Below are positions 14,638-27,130 of a stretch of 64,000 nt of DNA, piece after piece. The translations under genes were made by a program, and so were the position numbers. The stretch covers positions 5,702,713-5,766,712 of the forward strand of contig NC_021681.1 in the NCBI RefSeq assembly GCF_000247815.1, given 5' to 3'. The notes under the pieces are model-generated. The model searched no databases. It was not told the DNA's origin and was given only the letters and a program-made list of their open reading frames with translations. The number at the start of each line of letters is the position of its first letter. Positions within the stretch are counted from its first letter, which is position 1. The stretch comes from Ficedula albicollis. Its lineage: Eukaryota > Chordata > Aves > Passeriformes > Muscicapidae.

Positions 14638-15045
14638 CTCTTCAGCATAAGGCTCTTCCAGGCTCCCTTTGCTTTTTGCTGCACATTTATTCCAAACACC
14701 TGTCTGAAGATCCACTGGCTGAGCTTGGAAGGAAAAACCACCCTCCCAGAGAGACACCCCTTTCCTCATGGGCAACCTGGAGGAGGAGGATATCACATTC
14801 TTATACACCTGCCAACCTGCCTGGGAGATGAGGAATTGCCGCTCTTCAGCATAAGGCTCTTCCTGGCTCCCTTTGCTTTTTGCTGCACATTTATTCCAAA
14901 CACCTGTCTGAAGATCCACTGGCTGAGCTTGGAAGGAAAAACCACCCTCCCAGAGAGACACCCCTTTCCTCATGGGCAACCTGGAGGAGGAGGATATCAC
15001 ATTCTTATACGCCTGCCAACCTGCCTGGGAGATGAGGAATTGCAG
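14638..15045. repeat. Recent 204-bp tandem duplication
   Basis: Copy 1 spans 14638-14841 and copy 2 spans 14842-15045. By eye they differ at about two internal positions ('cttccagg'/'cttcctgg', 'atacacctg'/'atacgcctg') plus the last few bases, so identity is near 99%. The unit is 68 codons long and, because 204 is divisible by three, both a + frame (14398-15117) and a - frame (15054-14539) stay open across both copies. I recognise neither peptide, and openness on both strands argues against coding. Confidence 0.95.
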
Positions 15046-15868
15046 TCCTTTCATCCATTAGAGCCCTCTTGGAAAAGCCAAGCTCAAGCCAAGCCTGCCC
15101 TGGTTAAGCTGCGCTGATGTGCTGCTCAGAATCCGCCCTGCAGTGACCGAGGCAGCGGTTCTGTGCTGCTGACACTCCCCTGGCACAGCCCTGCAGCAGG
15201 AAACCCGGGCTTTGCACAAGGCAGAATGAAAGCCCGCAGCTAACTTCCACGGGAAGTTGTCGTGGCCAAGAATCCGTGACATTTCAGAGAGGAAGCAGGA
15301 ATGTGCGTGGATAACGAGAATAGCCGGAGTTACGCCAGCTAAATACCAACATCTCTGCTGAAAGGGATATTAATATTGCAGGCCACCTCCAGCTCGAGGA
15401 GATGATGAGCAGATCTAACACGAGGCAGGTTTGCCTTCTGCTGCGCTTCCCCGTGCAGCACCCGCTCCTCGGAGAGGATACGGAGTTATGCAGATCCCAT
15501 CCAGCTCCCGCAGTTCTTGTCTTCTTCCAGTGCTTTCTTCTAAAGCCTCTGTCAAAAATACTAAACGGCCTTATTCTGCCGTTGTTCGCGCCGGGTATAA
15601 AACTCTGTAATGGGAGATTTCTGGAATTGCAAAGCAGGTTTATGGCAGGAACGCTGCTCCGTGCAGGTGTAAGATATCACTCACTCCCCAGCACCGCAGC
15701 TACCACAGCCTGTGACAGGGAAGCAGCTCGCAAATGGTCACGCGAAGGAAAACATCTGTTCCGAGCTAGCAGGTACACAGATCATCTGCAAATTGCACAG
15801 CTTGTGCCTGATTTTCCCCGGCTTTGTTTAGCGACTCGCAGCTCGGCGCCGTGGGAGGCAGAAGGGAG
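15046..15868. promoter_or_regulatory. Repeat-free, CpG-containing block, possibly regulatory
   Basis: This block has more CpG than its surroundings and no recognised repeat. It includes 'aaagggatattaatattgca', 'gttcgcgccgggtataaaac' near 15585 (a TATA-like word after a GC box-like stretch), 'gaatagccggagttacgcc' and 'ggtcacgcgaaggaaaac'. It could be a distal regulatory element or an unannotated promoter on the + strand. No start codon with a credible frame follows. Inference only. Confidence 0.25.
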
Positions 15869-15885
15869 CTCCACGGAGCGGCAGG

Positions 15886-15940
<55 letters not shown>

Positions 15941-16986
15941 GGGGAGCATCAGGCATCCTCCAATCCCACACGGTGTAGGATGGGCTGTGGACGGTGTTTA
16001 ACTCAGGACCACCCCACAGAGCCGGGGAGCATCAGGATCCCACCGATCCCACACGGTGTAGGATGGGCTGTGGACGGTGTTTAACTCAGGACCATTCCAC
16101 AGAGCCGGGGAGCATCAGCATCCCGCCGATCCCACACGGTGTAGGATGGGCTGTGGGCAGTGTTTAACTCAGGACCACCCCACAGAGCCGGGGAGCATCA
16201 GGATCCCACCGATCCCACACGGTGTAGGATGGGCTGTGGACGGTGTTTAACTCAGGACCATTCCACAGAGCCGGGGAGCATCAGCATCCCGCCGATCCCA
16301 CACGGTGTAGGATGGGCTGTGGGCAGTGTTTAACTCAGGACCACCCCACAGAGCCGGGGAGCATCAGGATCCCACCGATCCCACACGGTGTAGGATGGGC
16401 TGTGGACGGTGTTTAACTCAGGACCATTCCACAGAGCCGGGGAGCATCAGCATCCCGCCGATCCCACACGGTGTAGGATGGGCTGTGGGCAGTGTTTAAC
16501 TCAGGACCACCCCACAGAGCCGGGGAGCATCAGGATCCCACCGATCCCACACGGTGTAGGATGGGCTGTGGACGGTGTTTAACTCAGGACCATTCCACAG
16601 AGCCGGGGAGCATCAGCATCCCGCCGATCCCACACGGTGTAGGATGGGCTGTGGGCAGTGTTTAACTCAGGACCACCCCACAGAGCCGGGGAGCATCAGC
16701 ATCCCGCCGATCCCACACGGTGTAGGATGGGCTGTGGGCAGTGTTTAACTCAGGACCACCCCACAGAGCCGGGGAGCATCAGGATCCCACCGATCCCACA
16801 CGGTGTAGGATGGGCTGTGGACGGTGTTTAACTCAGGACCATTCCACAGAGCCGGGGAGCATCAGCATCCCGCCGATCCCACACGGTGTAGGATGGGCTG
16901 TGGGCAGTGTTTAACTCAGGACCACCCCACAGAGCCGGGGAGCATCAGCATCCCGCCAATCCCACACGGTGTAGGATGGGCTGGGA
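15869..16986. repeat. 83-bp minisatellite with A-B dimer higher-order structure
   Basis: 'gccggggagcatca' recurs exactly every 83 bp at 15938, 16021, 16104, 16187, 16270, 16353, 16436, 16519, 16602, 16685, 16768, 16851 and 16934 (partial). Two unit types alternate. A has 'ggatcccaccg', 'gtggacggtg' and 'accattcc'; B has 'gcatcccgccg', 'gtgggcagtg' and 'accacccc'. The order from 16021 is A B A B A B A B B A B B, a 166-bp dimer with doubled B at two places. The edge units at 15938 and 16934 are diverged (both carry 'ccaatccc'). An edge-like piece (ctccacggagcggcagg) lies left of the G run. Diverged units continue at 17543-17660 beyond an inserted LTR. Confidence 0.96.
15887..15938 (+). other. 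Pure-G run (52 nt) at the edge of the minisatellite
   Basis: 52 G's lie between 'cacggagcggcaggc' and the first clear 83-bp unit. The left flank resembles 'actccacggagccggtgagc' in the downstream array remnant, so the run appears to sit inside the array. Its length could be natural, but the position repeats the pattern of the larger runs. Confidence 0.8.
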
Positions 16987-16992
16987 CACTGC

Positions 16993-17542
16993 TGTAGTAA
17001 TACTGGCCAAGTTTAGGCCACAGTGACATTCTGAACAAGTCCAGTCCGTGGTCTGTGTCGCATGCACCAGCCAAGCCATATTTAGCTGGTTTTCTCCACA
17101 TTTTGCTGCCTAGTTGTTTCACTGCATATTTTGCTGTTTCTTCACATGCTTAGTTGTTTTTCATATATTTCTTAGTTTAAACCAATATTTATAACAAGTG
17201 CACAAAATAAGCCATTTTTAAGTGTTTTTCTGCAACTTTTTAAAACCCTTCAAAACCACTAAAACATAAATTGTACTAAATTGAGAAAGAAAAAGCTGAA
17301 AAACAGAATACCAAGATTAAAAAACCTAATATAAAGGTGGGTGGTGAAGTTCTGGACATCAACCAACCATCGTACCTGAAGGGCTCGTGCAAAGCACGTA
17401 AACAACATAAAAACCAACCAAGAAATGCACAATCACATAAACAGTAGTCTTAAAATGTATAATTAGAACTAAAAAGTAAACAATAAATCAGCTTCTGCAT
17501 AATCATGTTAATAAGCTGTCCCAAAGTCCTGTTTCTCCCGCA
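16993..17542 (+). mobile_element. Solo LTR, probably ERVK-class, inserted in the minisatellite
   Basis: The element starts TGTAGTAATAC and ends CTCCCGCA (TG...CA). It is flanked by an exact 6-bp duplication cactgc (16987-16992 and 17543-17548). Removing it rejoins a normal 83-bp unit ('gatgggctg..ggacactgcttagctcagg' versus 'gatgggctgtggacggtgtttaactcagg'). Six-base duplications and TG/CA ends are typical of class II (ERVK-like) retroviral LTRs. On the + strand a TATAAA lies at 17330-17335 and an AATAAA at 17482-17487, which fits U3-R-U5 order. No internal retroviral genes are present. Family assignment rests on termini and duplication length, not on a library match. Confidence 0.7.
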
Positions 17543-17660
17543 CACTGCTTAGCTCAGGACTCCACGGAGCCGGTGAGCACCAGGATCCTACTGATCCCAT
17601 GGTGTAGGATGGGCTGTGGACATTTTTTAGCTCAGGACTGCTCCAGAAAGCCGGGTCAGA
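17543..17660. repeat. Diverged downstream units of the 83-bp minisatellite
   Basis: 'cttagctcaggactccacgg', 'agccggtgagcaccaggatc', 'catggtgtaggatgggctgt' and 'tagctcaggactgctccaga' match the 83-bp unit with many substitutions. This is the older edge of the array, separated from the main block by the solo LTR. Confidence 0.85.
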
Positions 17661-17965
17661 CTTTACAGCAGGCTTTACAGTGGCCTTTTCCCCGCAGAGC
17701 CGGCTCTCTCCTGCCCCAGGGGTGTCCCGTTTTCCCTTCTCACGGGTTCCCCGGGCACGCAGCGTTGCCTCCGCCTCGCACACAAAAGATTTCCTGATCC
17801 CTGCTAGACCTTTGCATCTGCTTTATGTTATGGGGCTCGGATCAGGAAGCAGGAGGATTGTGTTTCCAGCAGACAGGATCTCTGGTTGATCTCCAGCCAG
17901 CCCCGGGACTCGAGTGCAGTTCCCAGCGCTGCGTGCCGTGGCTGGAAGGAAGGAGCACAGAGCCG
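17661..17965. other. GC-rich unique sequence, no gene recognised
   Basis: CpG-containing sequence around 17690-17790 ('ttccccgggcacgcagcg', 'cctccgcctcgcacac'), without a recognised gene, between array edge and a CR1 fragment. Confidence 0.4.
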
Positions 17966-18075
17966 TGGAATGGTTTGGGTTAAAGAGACCTTTAAAGGCC
18001 ATCTAGTCCCAGGCTCCTGGCGTGAGCAGAGACAGCTTGCAGTGATCAGGCTGCTCAGAATCCTCCTGTGCTGCC
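17966..18075 (-). mobile_element. CR1 LINE 3'-end fragment
   Basis: 'ggaatggtttgggttaaaga', 'cctttaaaggccatctagtc', 'gcgtgagcagagacagcttg' and 'gatcaggctgctcagaatcc' follow the order of a CR1 3' end (minus sense) from a subfamily distinct from most copies here. Confidence 0.75.
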
Positions 18076-18191
18076 CAGCATCACCCACCTCTGTGTCCCA
18101 CCTCTGTGAAAGAACTCAGACACCACAGTGCCAGCTGTGTCCCAAATCCCTGCTCAGGATTGTTCCAAGGAGCTAAGAGGATAACTATGCC

Positions 18192-21286
<3,095 letters not shown>

Positions 21287-21584
21287 GAGTAACGATTTTG
21301 GTATGATGTTTATTCCTTGAGAAAAGCAAACAGATCAGCAGAAGGGGACCCATTCCTGGTAGCACAATTCCACCACCTCCTCTGAGCTCCTGCTGCCCTC
21401 AGCTCTCCATCAGACACATCAGTGCCTCTGGCACGGGATTTATCCTGCCAAGAGGAGTTCACCACTCCTGGCACTGAGCAACAAGATTTATTAAGTCTGG
21501 GACACACACCTCAGCAATCAATGGGAATTTCAACTGCGACTCCACTGAGAAAGGGATCAAGCCTTTTAAAATCCCATTCCTCAA
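21287..21584. other. Unique sequence, no feature seen
   Basis: Ordinary mixed sequence directly after the microsatellite. No repeat or gene was recognised. Confidence 0.4.
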
Positions 21585-21700
21585 ACACAGCGGTGTTGCA
21601 TTAAACACCTGCCCTGGGTGGCAAAGAGCTGCTGTAGACACAGCGGTGTTGCAAGAAGCCCCATTATACACCTGCCCTGGGTGGCAAAGAGCTGCTGTAC
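21585..21700. repeat. Two-copy tandem duplication, about 53-bp period
   Basis: 'acacagcggtgttgca' starts at 21585 and 21638, each followed by 'acacctgccctgggtggcaa' and 'agagctgctgta'. The second copy has a roughly 9-bp insertion (agccccatt region). Identity outside the indel is almost complete. Confidence 0.92.
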
Positions 21701-22582
21701 CCTGTCTGGTGACACCATGGGAGGGCCCATGTAAGTTTTGTCACCCAAAACTGGAGTCAAGGCTGGTGGACTCAGCCTGGAACTGCTTCCAAGGCTCATC
21801 AGAGTAAAGGTGGCCTTTTGCAAGAGGCAGCTGCTGGGAAAACCTGACTTGTTAGTATAAAAAAATGAAGGGGAAGAGGTGATCAAATTGTTCTCTTTCC
21901 ATGTACCAGGAGGTTTAACACGAAGGAAGAGAAAGTGCTGTTCAAGGTGAAAGAACATCAGCAAAAGGTCACAACTCACTCATTAATAAATTTAGGTGGG
22001 AAACTAGAATAAGGCTTCTGGCTGTCCAAGGAATTAGGGGACAGACAATGCAATAGGAATGCATTTGGAGAGGGACAAGATGTTTCATCAGCTGCAGTAG
22101 AAGAGGGCAGGACCAGCCCAGCTCTGGTTGCTAAAGCAGCATCACTACAGCCCTGCAGCCCAAGGATGCCAGAGCCAAGATGTGTGGGAAAGACAGCTGA
22201 TTTAATTGGGAAAAAAACGTGACAAGTTTGAGGTCTGGGTCTGAGACAGAGGAGGAGAGCCAAGGGAAATATAAATCAAAAACCTCCAGTATTGCTCAGG
22301 AGGCAGCTGACCAGCTTTCCAGGGGAAGAGAGGGTGAAGCACGAGCAGATGTTCTCTGCTGACAAACCAGCCCTGCCTGTCCTGCAGCAGCCCACACGGA
22401 AATCCATATAGAAAATCATTAAACAATTACAACCTCCATTGAAAGGAGATCAGCCTTTGAAGACATTTCCCCAGAAACCTCCGTTCGCAGTTTTCAAATA
22501 ACCCCCTGCCCCATCAGAATAATTGCCAGGAGTAAATGCTTTGGAGCTCAGCAAACACTCAGGACAAGGAAAGCAAAGAAAA
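21701..22582. other. Unique sequence, no gene recognised
   Basis: No repeat family or coding signature recognised. Frames on the minus strand of up to 132 codons partly translate the preceding duplication. Confidence 0.4.
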
Positions 22583-22682
22583 AAGAGCCAGTGCAACCCT
22601 GCAGGTTCTGCTCTGTGCAGAGCCACGGCCCTAAGAGCCAGTGCAACCCCGCAGGTTCTGCTCTGTGCAGAGCCACGGCCCT
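22583..22682. repeat. Two-copy tandem duplication, 50-bp unit
   Basis: A 50-bp block (aagagccagtgcaacc ... agagccacggccct) at 22583-22632 is repeated at 22633-22682 with one difference (accct/acccc). Evidently recent. Confidence 0.95.
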
Positions 22683-22939
22683 CAGACCAAGCACCCCATG
22701 GGGATGTCACCAGCACCAGCCCTCGCCAGCCCCAGTGCCTCGAGGGAAATGGGCTGTTCCCAGCAGAGAAAGGGCTTTTCTCATCAAATAATCCCTCTGT
22801 GCCAGCTCAGCGCTTTGCCAGAGGAAAGGATTCACCTGAAAAAATCACCCAGCCAAAAACCGGGAGTTCTAATACACTGCCTGGTTTAACACACAATATT
22901 ATCGCTCCCCACAGACAGAGGCTTCTCTTATTTTGAAGG

Positions 22940-23215
22940 TGCTTAAGCACCTGACTTCAGTTAGGCCGAAATGCTGCTCAAAAATCTGGCCTTTCATGCA
23001 GAACCAGGATAATCTTTGAAGACACAGCAACTCAACCGGCTTTGCTAAATCAATCTCCCCGCTATTTTATTCAGCGCAAAAGAAGTTCCCAGGGATCGCA
23101 TTTCTACCAGAACTTGTTAACAATTTATAGCTATCACCTTAATCATTAAAAACAAACAATGGGAAAGGAAAAGAAATCATTAAATTAATCCATGATGAGG
23201 AATCCCAGAAGAGAA
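22940..23215. promoter_or_regulatory. AT-rich block, possible conserved non-coding element
   Basis: Repeat-free stretch with 'ccccgctattttattcagcg', 'gttaacaatttatagctatc', 'accttaatcattaaaaacaa' and 'aaatcattaaattaatccat'. Dense TAAT/ATTA words in otherwise unique DNA suggest a developmental enhancer, but no comparison is available. Speculative. Confidence 0.25.
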
Positions 23216-24019
23216 AATTAACTCCTTTTCAAGACTGCCAGAATTAGGAGCCAGATCGTGTGAAAATCCAGGGAGCAAAATGTGGGAGCAGCATCTGAGC
23301 TGCTGAAGGGGGTAAGGAGGGCTGCATTGCTCCAGAGCCCTTTGCTGTCCACCATGGTGTGATCCAGCAAGGTGATGGTCAAGGCAGGATGAGCCATTTG
23401 AGCTCTCAGAGTGATTTCTGACAGAGCATGGGCTGGGCAGCTCAGCTCAGCAAGGAGAGCCAGGCCCTGCAGGACCACCCTGAGCACAGCCTGGCACCCT
23501 TGGGCAGTGGGGACAGCACATCCCTACTGCCTTGGGAGCTCTGACTGGGCTGCCTCAAGGACAGTCAGCATCCCTCCCACCCCTCCGTGTCTCTGACAGC
23601 CCAGGGGGCTCCTGAACCCATAAATCACAGCAGGAAGGGCTGGAGGGAACATGAGGAGCTTTTATTAGCCCAGATGATAGAAACAAGGACGCGGCTCAGA
23701 GCAGAGGCTGCTCTCGTCTCACAAGAACCCAAGCCCACATATTTGTCAGGTTTGGGCTAGATTTTTGGAGGCACTTTTCCCCCCACCATTTGGGCTAAAA
23801 TAAAGGCATTAACTACCCTGCAAAAGTCATAGTTCACCACACTTACACACAACCCCCCCCAATGCCTTTGTTAAATGCAGAATAAAAAGCGTTTGGGGCA
23901 GCAGAAGGAAGGATTTTTTAATGGGAAGGCAGTGGAAGGCCTGGCCAGAGGATCCCCACCTCAATCCCAGCCCAAGGGAATGCCAACACTCCCTTCACGC
24001 CTGGCCTGTCACTGAGTAA
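23216..24019. other. Unique sequence, no gene recognised
   Basis: No repeat family recognised. A run of nine C's near 23855 is the longest C run I noticed on the + strand, in contrast with the giant G runs. Confidence 0.4.
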
Positions 24020-24140
24020 TTGAAGGTGTTAATGGGAATGGATGAATGGAGGCAGAAAACACACGTGGAGATAGCTGCATCCATTGCTGGATGTGGGGAG
24101 TGGATGAATGGAGGGAGAGAACACATGTGGGGATAGCTGC

Positions 24141-24355
24141 TGTGTTGGGTTGATATGGCCAGGAATGTGTATTCTGTCACCATCTGTTAAAACCGGGTGG
24201 GGCAGTGACTCCTCATCTCCATGGCACGTAAATATCTGCTAATGGGCCACCTTTAAACCAGCTGGGGCAATCATCTTTATCTTTTCCACAACCCATCCTC
24301 CCTCCAGGAGATATCATCTGCTGCTGGCCCATTCAGTCCCACTGCATGACTGATA
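24141..24355 (+). mobile_element. ERVL-like LTR, 5' third only, remainder replaced by G
   Basis: It starts TGTGTTGGGTTGATATGGCC and is closely similar to the complete LTR at 48121-48848 up to 'ctgcatgactgata', where the G run begins. About 500 bp of LTR (equivalent to 48345-48847) are missing. After the G run a single a (25051), fitting the last base of a terminal ACA, precedes gcagc (25052-25056). That matches gctgc (24136-24140) just before the LTR with one mismatch, a plausible 5-bp target duplication of an ERVL-class insertion. No internal viral genes. Confidence 0.85.
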
Positions 24356-25051
<696 letters not shown>

Positions 25052-25115
25052 GCAGCATCCATAGCTGGATGTGAGGAGTGGATGAGCGGAGGGAAAGAAC
25101 ACACGCACGATAACC

Positions 25116-25399
25116 TCATGCATCGCACACTGCTGGATTTAGTTCCAGTTCGGTGAGGCTTGGAAAATTCAGGATTTCTTCCGCTTCCCTCCTTCCCAGC
25201 AGAGCATTTTGCTGGCGGGCTGGTCCCAACAGAGGGCACTGGCACACTGGCCATGGAGCAGCCACCGCTCGCCCCGGTGACCTCCCGCTATCAGCGCTCC
25301 ATCGCAGCCCCACCCTGCCCAAATCCACGGGGCGGCTCCTCCGTGGGAAGCCAGCATCCTGGCCTGGGCAAAGCCGCTTGGATGGTGCTGGAAAAAAAG
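25116..25399. other. GC-rich unique sequence, no gene recognised
   Basis: Moderately CpG-rich sequence ('accgctcgccccggtgacct', 'cacggggcggctcctccgtg'). Open frames occur on both strands, but none shows a known domain. Confidence 0.35.
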
Positions 25400-25640
25400 G
25401 CTGGGAGGGGGTGGGAAGTGGGGGCCTTGGATTTTCTGGCTGTTAACTGTAATTAGCCTAGTTTCTGCGATGTAATTATCCCGCAATCTCAAAGCAAACA
25501 CCCTGGAGGAAATCGCACAGTTAAAGACAGCGCGGCATTAAAAATAAATTATGAGAGTCCTGCTCGCTATTCCTGCGGATCTGTCAGCGTTTTCCCTCAA
25601 AAAGCCCCGGCTTGGGGGAGCTGGAATCACCCAGCTGTGA
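25400..25640. promoter_or_regulatory. Possible conserved non-coding element
   Basis: Repeat-free block with 'gttaactgtaattagcctag', 'gatgtaattatcccgcaatc', 'taaaaataaattatgagagt' and 'ctcgctattcctgcggatct'. Mixed AT-rich homeodomain-type words with retained CpGs resemble deeply conserved vertebrate enhancers. Judged by eye only. Confidence 0.3.
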
Positions 25641-26779
25641 CTCTCCCTGCCAAACTGTCTGCCTAGACAGAAGAGACGTCAGAATTCCGAGCAGCCCCCT
25701 TGCCAGCCCGGGAGATGTTTGTCACAGCCCCATTACAGCATGGCTGCACTCTGGGGGAGGGGAGGCTGTTTTGTTTGGGGTTTTTTCCCAGAGGAATTGA
25801 ATTCTGCCGGCTACTTAACACAGCGCACGAACAAAGCGTGCGAGGTGTTTGGAAACAAGTCAGCTCCTTGTGGATGACAATATTCCTGCCTCTGGCACAG
25901 GGAGCCTCCTCTGCGCTGCCCTTTTTGGTGCTGCCTGGGCCATTCCCGTAAGGGGGACTGCGCCTTATCCCAAATTTCTGCCCCAGGACGTGGAGGAAAG
26001 CAAGCAGTTCAGGAACTGGAAGCTCATCCTTTGGCCGGCTCCTCACACAGAGCTTTGCTCAGCCCCCAGCTCCGTGGCCACTGCCAGAGGAAGGAAGGAA
26101 GGGAGGGAGACTTGGGAAGCGGGTCCAAGCTCCTCGCACAGCTCTGTAGAGTGTGATGAGGCCACCAGAGGAGATTCAAAGCTCTCTGTGGGCTTGTTTG
26201 TAATTTTGGAGTGTCTTTTCCACTCTTCCTCTAAGGCAGCAGCAGCCCTGCCTCAGCCATACTCTTAAAGCCACCAGAAGAGTTCCCAATGTCATCCCAA
26301 AGTCCTTCCCTCGTGGCTCACTCTCCCTTCACGTGAAGGGGACTCCAGATGACAAGAAGGTGTCCCTAGGAGAGGATGTGCTGCTGTGCCACATCCCAGG
26401 AAGGAAGCAGTAAAGCAGCACCTCAATGACTTTAAAAGCTGTTCATTCAAACACCTCCTGAGCATCTGCAGGGATGGGACACCATCTCCCAGCCTTCATG
26501 TTCATCACCACACTCCACTTTGCTCATTCTGCCATAGCTGGGGGATCCCGGGAACCTTCTGAGCCCCTGGGAAAACACTTTTTCCACAAGAGATGACCCA
26601 GAAAAGACCAGCATCAGAAAAGCAGCTCCCTTCAGGAGTGCTGCAAATGGGCTTCTCCAGAGCAGACCCTTGCCCTGGGCTGTGGGCAGTTAGTGGATGC
26701 TCCTGGAGAACAGACCCAACCTCCAGCAGCACCAAGCCCCACTTAGTTAAACCCCTAATACCGCTTAAAGGATGAATCA
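25641..26779. other. Unique sequence, no gene recognised
   Basis: No recognised repeat. Frames of up to 139 codons on the + strand and 127 on the - strand show no domain. Confidence 0.4.
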
Positions 26780-27130
26780 ATCCCAGTGACTCTGCTCTCC
26801 GCGGATCCAGTCACTCACAGGATGCAAAGAACACGTCTGGAGAGCCCATTAAAAGCCACTCGACTGGAAAATAGTTTCTGGCCTAATTCTAGCGCTGGGG
26901 TCTTGGCCGGGGGGAGGAATCTGACAGCGAGAGCGTGTCTGCAGGGAGGACGAGCCAGAGCTGTTAACTACTTCACCAATCTAATGGATAGCACTCTCCT
27001 GCAGTAATTAATAATTAATATTCGTAGCCTGCTTAAATCTGTTGACTCTGTAAACCACAGCCTCTCACTTAGAGGCCTCTCATCGTGCTGAGACAAACTG
27101 GAGAACAAGCCCCACCGAGAGACTCAGCAT
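26780..27130. promoter_or_regulatory. AT-rich block, possible conserved non-coding element
   Basis: It includes 'cagtaattaataattaatat' at 27003 and 'gcctgcttaaatctgttgac' in unique sequence. Clustered ATTA/TAAT words are the only evidence. Confidence 0.25.

Noticed and set aside
14398..15117. A 239-codon + frame with an internal 68-residue duplication, suggestive of a two-domain protein
   Set aside because: The opposite strand is equally open over the same duplication, and no domain is recognisable. The DNA duplication alone explains it.
15585..15600. TATA-like word after GC-rich sequence as a promoter
   Set aside because: No downstream exon or start codon with a credible frame, so a promoter call cannot be supported beyond a possible regulatory block.
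15869..16986. CRISPR-like array (regular 83-bp spacing)
   Set aside because: The whole unit is repeated with no unique spacers, and the context is a vertebrate genome. It is a minisatellite.
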